Shown piece after piece: positions 58,977 to 64,000 of a DNA stretch of 64,000 nt. The stretch lies in NCBI RefSeq assembly GCF_017874215.1, contig NZ_JAGGLB010000001.1:620001-684000 (forward strand), given 5' to 3'. Source of the stretch: Paenibacillus eucommiae. Its GTDB lineage: Bacteria > Bacillota > Bacilli > Paenibacillales > NBRC-103111. The position numbers and the translations under genes were made by a program. Every line of letters starts with the position of its first letter. Within the stretch, counting starts at the first letter, position 1. The notes below the pieces were generated by a model. That model had not been told where the DNA came from, did not search any database, and saw only the letters and a program-made list of their open reading frames with translations.

Positions 58977-60815
58977 ATGAAAACAGTAAGCAGCTCGGAG
59001 AAATGGCTTCCTCCCCATTGGGCGCTTTGGCAGCGGAAAATTTTTGATATTTTGAATCAAGTTTCGGATGAGTTCGTAGACACCTACACCCGTCCGGACG
59101 GGACGTTAATTTGGCGGGATGAATGGCCGGGAATGGATGGTTCGGATGATCCCTACGAGGGCTTCATGAATTTCCCGCTGCTCTATGCCCTAGGAGGCAA
59201 AGAAGAGTTAAATCAGGTTTCACGCAAGCTTTGGGATGCCTTCACCTGGCAGTGGACGGAATACGGCCAAATTCATCGGGAATTTGACGCTTATTACGAT
59301 TGGATGCATCATGGTGAAGCTTCCCTGTATATTTACTTTTTTGGCTTGGCTGATCCTACTATTTTGAAGGACCGCCAAAGAGCCATTCGTTTCGCCGACA
59401 TGTACACCGGAGACGACCCGGAGTCGCTTAACTACGATAAAGAGAAAAAGCTTATTCGTTCCCCCATCAATGGCAGTCGTGGGCCCCGGTTTCTTCAAAC
59501 CGCCGAAGATTGGAGCACACACCGCGAGGTTTTGGATAATTATCCCCCTCCCTTTGAGGACATACCCGGCGTGCCCGGCCCCAAGTGCCAGTGGACGGAT
59601 GACGGCATTTATACCGAAGTTCTGGAACGAATCAACAGCCGTATGGCCAAGGGCGATGTACCGCTTAATCTAACCTCTACGAGCCTGATAACCAATGCTT
59701 ACATGTACACAGGAGATCAGAAATACCTCAACTGGGTACTTGAATACTTAAATGCCTGGAAGGAACGTACGGAGCAAAATGGTGGCATTACGCCAGACAA
59801 TATCGGACTATCCGGAGAAATCGGAGAACATATGGATGGCAAATGGTGGGGTGGCTATTATGGATGGCGCTGGCCGCATGGGGCTTTTACGATCATCGAA
59901 CCGCTCACTATTGCCGGGTGCAACGCTGTCCTTATGAATCAGCAGATGCATCATCTCGATCTGGTCAGATCACAGCTGGATATGCTCTGGGAGCTGCGTC
60001 AGGAGCAGGACGGTCAATCCGTGATTCCGCACAAGCATCTGGATAGCGGATGGAGTGATTATCGGCCGATGAATCCGTGGTATCCGCTTTATTGCTGGAC
60101 AATATCCATGGATGACCGTGACTTGGAACGGATGGAGCGAATTCGCAGCGGAGAAGCCTGGAGCGAGGCTACAGCTAATGTTTCTAAAGGCTTTATTGGC
60201 AATCATGGCCCCTGGTATGAATATATTCGTGGCAATAACGCGGACTATCCCGAGCAAATTTTACGCGCAAATTATGAGGTTATTCTAAGTCAATTGGAAA
60301 AAATTCGTTCCGAGCAAGGCGACCCAAGTACCTGGGACGTGCACCACTGGCAGCTTATGACTCCAATGATCGTAGAGGGCTTAGTGCAAACTACACTAGG
60401 AGCACCCATGCATATTTACCACGGCGGACTGCTTCATACCCGCGTTCGTTATTTTGATGGTCAGCTGAAGCGTCCAGGACTTCCTGAGCAGGTAGCTGCA
60501 TTAGTGGAAAAGCTGGAAAGCGACTCGACCACACTAACCCTGATCAATCTGGACTTATCCGCAGAAAAGCAGGTCATCATTCAGGCCGGCGGGTTCGGCG
60601 AGCACAGCTTTACCCAGGCCGTCATCATGAACCAGAAGCAGGAGGTTCTGCAGGTTGTTGACGTGAACAGCAAATGGCTGCAAGTTGAGCTGGCCCCAGG
60701 AGCCGGCGTACAGCTAAAGCTTGGCACGAGCAGATACGTAAATCAGCCAACCTATGACACGCCATGGAATGAGCAGGCCAGTTATGCTTTGACTCTTCAA
60801 GGTCGAAATCCTTGA
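58977..60815 (+). CDS. Uncharacterised 612-residue protein, predicted alpha-toroid glycan-active
   Basis: A ribosome binding site AAAGGATG lies 8 nt before the ATG. The protein has no signal peptide and is rich in Trp, Tyr and His, with TLIWRDEWPGMDGSDDPYEG (residues 43-62) and HREFDAYYDWMHHGEASLYI (near 100), GWRWPHGAFTIIEP and HVHHWQLMTPMIVEGLVQ-like stretches. The alternating helix pattern in residues 20-480 suggests a six-hairpin toroid, followed by a small beta-domain (about 500-600). I do not recognise a named family and assign no reaction. Operon context with an SDR and a GntR regulator suggests intracellular processing of a sugar derivative. Confidence 0.85.
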   Translation: MKTVSSSEKWLPPHWALWQRKIFDILNQVSDEFVDTYTRPDGTLIWRDEWPGMDGSDDPYEGFMNFPLLYALGGKEELNQVSRKLWDAFTWQWTEYGQIHREFDAYYDWMHHGEASLYIYFFGLADPTILKDRQRAIRFADMYTGDDPESLNYDKEKKLIRSPINGSRGPRFLQTAEDWSTHREVLDNYPPPFEDIPGVPGPKCQWTDDGIYTEVLERINSRMAKGDVPLNLTSTSLITNAYMYTGDQKYLNWVLEYLNAWKERTEQNGGITPDNIGLSGEIGEHMDGKWWGGYYGWRWPHGAFTIIEPLTIAGCNAVLMNQQMHHLDLVRSQLDMLWELRQEQDGQSVIPHKHLDSGWSDYRPMNPWYPLYCWTISMDDRDLERMERIRSGEAWSEATANVSKGFIGNHGPWYEYIRGNNADYPEQILRANYEVILSQLEKIRSEQGDPSTWDVHHWQLMTPMIVEGLVQTTLGAPMHIYHGGLLHTRVRYFDGQLKRPGLPEQVAALVEKLESDSTTLTLINLDLSAEKQVIIQAGGFGEHSFTQAVIMNQKQEVLQVVDVNSKWLQVELAPGAGVQLKLGTSRYVNQPTYDTPWNEQASYALTLQGRNP

Positions 60816-60825
60816 GAAAGAGGCC

Positions 60826-61209
60826 TGACGGCGTCCTTTGAGGAGCGTGTTTGACACTCGGGTGCGTTGCGGAGGGAATGGATGTGGGCTCCAGCCGCTG
60901 TTAAAGATTTGTTCCCTTGAATGGAATGGATGAGGGGGTTGGGACAAATCTTTAAAGGCTGACGCTGACGCTCATCAGCCCCCCTTCCCTCTTCCAACTA
61001 CAACCGCACGAACACCAAGCTCAAACGGACAGCCAGCAAAGGTTTTTCTCTTGATTAGAGGAGATTTCCTGGAGCAAATAGGCTGGGTATGAAGAATGGC
61101 CTCGCCAGTGTTCACAACCGAGAGGAACTACTACTTTAACGATTTTTCTCATCGTTAAGAGCACCAGTTTCTCTCTACATCCTTACTTTAACGATGAAAA
61201 ACACGCTAA
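60826..61209. repeat. Long dispersed repeat R1, copy B, ending in TTTAACGATG palindromes
   Basis: Counterpart of 29361-29839 without the MITE: CGGCGTCCTTTGAGGAGCGT, GGAGGGAATGG, GTGGGCTCCAGCCGCTG and the TTAAAGATTTGTTCCC / GGGACAAATCTTTAA stem (60901-60916 with 60941-60955), then CGCACGAACACCAAGCTCAA. Palindromes are at 61135-61159 and 61187-61209. It lies directly after the 612-residue protein's stop; 61210-61356 shows nothing further. Confidence 0.72.
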
Positions 61210-61356
61210 TTGAAACATATGCTCAATTCGGGAGAGTCCGGGCTACTCACCAATGTTGTCAGGCACACTCAAGCACATTTGTGGGCGGTTTTTCGCATAT
61301 ATGCTGCCGCTTGGGATTGGGCACTTGACACTCTGATCAATAAAACTCTCTTCTAT

Positions 61357-62472
61357 CTACTTAACTACTTCCTCACAAATAGTACCAGCAATATATCTCA
61401 AGCTATTTTCGGTATCATAGTAGTAATACGTAATTAAAATTCGGCCATCGTCGAATTGAACAGCACTCGTATAACCAATGTCAGTGCTGATTCCGTCTTC
61501 ACGGAGGATGATGTCTTCAGCCTCATTAATCTCGTTGCATTCAGCATCAAGGATAGCTGCCCGTATGCCATAAGGCTCGTGCCGATAGCCGTAGGTCAAC
61601 AGCACATTGCCGCTTTGCAGACGTACCGCTTGAAACGGGCTTTCCGAATAGAAAGGCCTTGCCTGTGGACGACTCCAGGTTTTCCCGTTATCCAGGGATT
61701 CAGAAGTGTACAAGGGACCTCTGTCCGCTTCCTGACCAGGTTCAATCTCCTTCTTATGGGTTCGGATAAACGCGACCAGCTTGCCCGATTCCGTCTGGTA
61801 CAGATGCGGCTCCTGAAAATCATAGCCATCGCATCCATCAATCGTCGACCAGTTCGTCCACGTTTTACCCTGATCCTCTGTTCGTACAATAACTACTTTT
61901 GACGTGCCTGCTCCTTCTACTCCCTCGGTTCTCTCTGCTTCTGCGGCACCATAAAGCGGTGCCAAAATCGATCCATCGTCCATTTCCACGCAGCAGCCCC
62001 GCAGCGCAACGAGTTGGTAAGGAAACGGAATCGGTTCATCCCACGTAGCTCCCCCATCCGTCGAACGAATCGAGTATACGCGATCCAGCCGGCCAACCCA
62101 TTTGCCGAATAATTGATGATCACTAGGTTCTAACTGTGCAACATCAGCAGCATCAAACACTTTCCACATGAAAAAGGTAGCGAATATCGTCCCGTCCTTC
62201 AGCAAATTCAGACACGGATCTTGAACCCCGTAAAAAAAATCGTCATAAATAATTTGCGGCCGCTCCCAGGTCTCTCCATTAAGGGATGTCACATACACCG
62301 CTTTTGATGTCGGATCGACATGCGTGTTGTGCCCAAAGTTACGCCGCTGATCGGTAGCTTGTCTGAAGCCTACAACGATGGTGCCATCACCTTGTTTAAT
62401 AGCGCTGGGGAAACAGTTGTAATGCTGATCCTGGCAAATCTCAACGTGTTTGATTACTTGCAATCGATTCAT
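61357..62472 (-). CDS. Sialidase-family (BNR repeat) protein, intracellular
   Basis: The product has 371 residues; the start at 62472 (MNRLQVIK) has AAGGAG 10 nt upstream, and the frame is open nine codons more without a site. Three Asp-box motifs are visible: STDGGATW, TEDQGKTW and SLDNGKTW. FPSAIKQGDGTIVVGFRQA near the start and the IATIF-like strand repeats fit a six-bladed sialidase propeller. There is no signal peptide. Family members cleave sialic acids or act on other sugars, and many in Paenibacillus have no known substrate. Relics of a permease and a response regulator upstream show that it once belonged to a larger uptake operon. Confidence 0.87.
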   Translation of the reverse strand: MNRLQVIKHVEICQDQHYNCFPSAIKQGDGTIVVGFRQATDQRRNFGHNTHVDPTSKAVYVTSLNGETWERPQIIYDDFFYGVQDPCLNLLKDGTIFATFFMWKVFDAADVAQLEPSDHQLFGKWVGRLDRVYSIRSTDGGATWDEPIPFPYQLVALRGCCVEMDDGSILAPLYGAAEAERTEGVEGAGTSKVVIVRTEDQGKTWTNWSTIDGCDGYDFQEPHLYQTESGKLVAFIRTHKKEIEPGQEADRGPLYTSESLDNGKTWSRPQARPFYSESPFQAVRLQSGNVLLTYGYRHEPYGIRAAILDAECNEINEAEDIILREDGISTDIGYTSAVQFDDGRILITYYYYDTENSLRYIAGTICEEVVK

Positions 62473-62562
62473 ACTTATTTTGCTCCTTTTCATGTTCAAA
62501 ATGATAGCTGGATGATAGCTGGCCCTGCTATAAGTAGTTTATCACTTTACTGCGCTTTACCT

Positions 62563-62700
62563 TTATCCTTTTAATGATCCCAGCATGATGCCTTTAATAA
62601 AGTAACGTTGTTCCCAAGGATAAGCCAGAATGATCGGACAAATGGATAGGATGGTGATTGCAGAGCGCACGTTGATAAGTCCCAGCCAGGACCCGGTCAT
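62563..62700 (-). pseudogene. C-terminal relic of a sugar ABC permease (LplC type)
   Basis: The last about 45 codons of an LplC-like permease remain in frame: NVRSAITILSICPIILAYP then WEQRYFIKGIMLGSLKG and a stop at 62563, matching the typical end (QRYFVKGIMLGAVKG) of this family. Upstream (to about 62780) other frames are scrambled, with stops. The body of the gene is lost. It points in the same direction as the sialidase gene. Confidence 0.7.
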
Positions 62701-62780
62701 CAACCGAATACTCGAAAAGCAATTGGCTAGAGCTGTACTGCTTCTTCTTCGTCAGGACTGTAATCCTGTCTATCAGGCCA

Positions 62781-63028
62781 TTATTCTTTTTTGATGAGAA
62801 TTTCATTCACATAATCAACAAACTTCTAACTGGTTTCACACCTAAAAAGCAAACTGAAATAATTCGGATTCAAATGCAGGCTGCCGACCACCTCCTCAAC
62901 ACGGATTAATTCATCATAATTTTTGTTAATATATTCTTTGACCCGATATCAGCCCAAGGCATCTTATTCACTACACGCTCTCTTATATTGTGTTCGTCAT
63001 CAACAACTAGCACCTTATACTTGTACAT
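62781..63028 (-). pseudogene. Internally deleted YesN-type response regulator
   Basis: An ATG at 63028 behind GGGGGA opens with MYKYKVLVVDDEHNIRERVV and NKMPWADIG, the receiver-domain N-terminus of YesN-type response regulators. After about 35 codons the frame changes and the sequence reads YINKNYDELIRVEEVVGSLH then LNPNYFSLLFRCETS, an in-frame stop, and KFVDYVNEILIKKE: part of the C-terminal AraC-type HTH. About 400 codons are missing between. With the permease relic it marks a decayed regulator-transporter operon before the sialidase gene. Confidence 0.75.
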
Positions 63029-63234
63029 GCTATCCCCCATAAGGGTATTCAATTTTGTCGACTCCCAGCTTATCGGCCTAAATCTGAAGAAAGTATACTA
63101 TGTCCGGTGTTTAAAGTCTATACGTTGTCTCTTATTAAGAGGCGTTGTAATTTATTTTTTTTGACTGTCCGTTTAACTCATTCTAAAAGTATTTACCCAG
63201 ATCTTTACCAACAACTTATACTTTCCAATAAATG

Positions 63235-63261
63235 AAAAAAAGGCTGCCACTTGGCAGCCTT
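63235..63261 (-). terminator. Rho-independent terminator (minus strand)
   Basis: Perfect 9-bp stem AAGGCTGCC / GGCAGCCTT with a 4-nt loop, followed on the minus strand by seven T residues. It lies 163 nt past the stop of the sigma-factor gene and probably terminates that transcript. Confidence 0.85.
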
Positions 63262-63401
63262 ATCGGCATCAAACTATCGACCCGGTTAGCGTAATGGGGG
63301 GCACTTTCTTCGAAAACGCCTACGCCCCGCCTCAATCTACAAAAGACGCTTCAAAATTCGTCGAGGAGATTATGGTATCCCTCAACCAGCCACTGATCTG
63401 A
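63262..63401 (+). other. Possible 3' fragment of a lost gene
   Basis: A plus-strand frame ends at 63401 and reads, from about 63276, IDPVSVMGGTFFENAYAPPQ then STKDASKFVEEIMVSLNQPL and a stop. It is protein-like in composition but has no start with a ribosome binding site and no recognised family. It could be the end of a gene whose body was deleted, or chance. 63029-63234 shows nothing recognised. Confidence 0.25.
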
Positions 63402-63423
63402 AAGTCAAGCACTGAATTCTAGG

Positions 63424-63999
63424 TTAAACCTTCAAACGTTCTTTCAACTTCTTCTTCGCTCGCTGAACTCGTTTTTTACAAGCCTCCACGGATATTCCAA
63501 CTTCTTGGGCCGCCTCCAACATTGAATACCTATCCAGAACAATCATTTTAAGCAATTTATAGTCTTCACTATTGGCCAAGTCAGAGTACATAAAATCGAC
63601 ATTCGGGACGTGAGTATCTCCAGGGATGAAGTTTTCATCGAAGTACAAGGAAGAAAATACTTTACTGTTGTGATATGCCCGACTACGAACTTTGTTAGTA
63701 ATAACATTCTTTAGCGTAATTAATAGCCAACCATTCGGATTGGGGCTAGATAATAATTTGTCGGCTTTAGCACACGCAATTCTGAATGTCTCCTGAACAG
63801 CTTCTTCGGCCAGTAAGCGGTCGCTCAGCGGGCTTTGTGCATATGCCAACAATAAATAATACATTTCCATATATAATGCTTTAATGGCGCGACTTTGGTT
63901 ATTATTTAGCGCTATCTTCTCACCACCTTCTCTTTTACAGTATTCCTTTCTATTTTCGGCATCATTATGTAGTATGGCCTCTTTTGATGGCGAAATCAT
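63424..63999 (-). CDS. ECF-type RNA polymerase sigma factor (5' end at window edge)
   Basis: Up to 191 residues are visible. Sigma region 2 is seen in SDRLLAEEAVQETFRIACAK and PNGWLLITLKNVITNKVRSR. Region 4 is LLKMIVLDRYSMLEAAQEVG then ISVEACKKRVQRAKKKLKER. The first about 33 residues before ALNNNQSRAIKALYMEMYY do not look like sigma sequence, and no ATG, GTG or TTG with a ribosome binding site is in frame there, although GGTGGTGAG stands 3 nt before an ATA codon at that junction. The ATG at 63997-63999 is nominal, and the true start could also lie outside the window. No anti-sigma gene follows. Confidence 0.8.
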   Translation of the reverse strand: MISPSKEAILHNDAENRKEYCKREGGEKIALNNNQSRAIKALYMEMYYLLLAYAQSPLSDRLLAEEAVQETFRIACAKADKLLSSPNPNGWLLITLKNVITNKVRSRAYHNSKVFSSLYFDENFIPGDTHVPNVDFMYSDLANSEDYKLLKMIVLDRYSMLEAAQEVGISVEACKKRVQRAKKKLKERLKV

Positions 64000-64000
64000 C

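Noticed and set aside
63262..63401. Small intact gene before the sigma factor
   Set aside because: The plus-strand frame has a convincing end but no start with a ribosome binding site, so it is listed only as a possible fragment.

Overview
The window looks like a chromosomal segment of a Paenibacillus-type bacterium (Bacillota, Paenibacillaceae). The grounds are consensus AGGAGG-type ribosome binding sites, LplA/LplB/LplC-like sugar ABC systems with no ATPase gene nearby, many AraC-type regulators, triple SLH domains on large secreted proteins, and a high load of carbohydrate-active genes. It reads as a run of small polysaccharide- or glycoside-utilisation islands separated by regulators, transport genes and repeat-rich spacers. 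This assignment is inference; there is no rRNA or tRNA gene to test it.

Region 1 (1-18.3 kb, mostly minus strand). A secreted multidomain heparinase II/III-like lyase runs off the left edge. Next come two permeases and a solute-binding lipoprotein, a cytoplasmic heparinase II/III protein with a zinc ribbon, a short ceramidase-like protein, a LamG protein interrupted by a seven-bladed propeller, the remnant of a second ceramidase-like gene, an ADP-ribosylglycohydrolase-family protein, a divergent AraC regulator and an SGNH hydrolase. Region 2 (18.5-23.2 kb) is housekeeping or accessory: a lipoprotein, a GGDEF protein, a MarR-MFS efflux pair with twin operators, and a VanZ-like membrane protein.

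Region 3 (23.4-41.9 kb) holds large exported proteins: a YVTN-propeller/SLH protein, a Tat-exported pectate-lyase-fold protein with an AraC regulator, an AraC/PhyH divergent pair, and two tandem beta-helix paralogues (896 and about 1981 residues), the longer one SLH-anchored. The spacers contain several repeat families and two small non-autonomous elements with terminal inverted repeats. One of these has split a palindromic repeat and the other lies inside a longer dispersed repeat.

Region 4 (42-52.5 kb) is a split sugar-uptake regulon: a solute-binding protein gene, a divergent membrane-sensor AraC regulator, and a five-gene operon (two permeases, SDR, GH20 hexosaminidase-like, dimethylformamidase-like). 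The two transcription units have the same promoter architecture: four AGAAC half-sites in two pairs with 19-bp periods. The gap between the pairs is 23 bp in one copy and 33 bp in the other, because of an exact 10-bp duplication. This is the best candidate for something undescribed.

Region 5 (52.5-64 kb) has a BlaI/BlaR1-type pair with two operators and no beta-lactam sensor domain, a YjbR-YhaM-VOC operon, a possibly truncated YgjP metallopeptidase, an SDR-GntR-glycan protein operon behind a 26-bp perfect palindrome, a sialidase-like gene preceded by relics of a YesN-type response regulator and a sugar permease, and an ECF sigma factor at the right edge.
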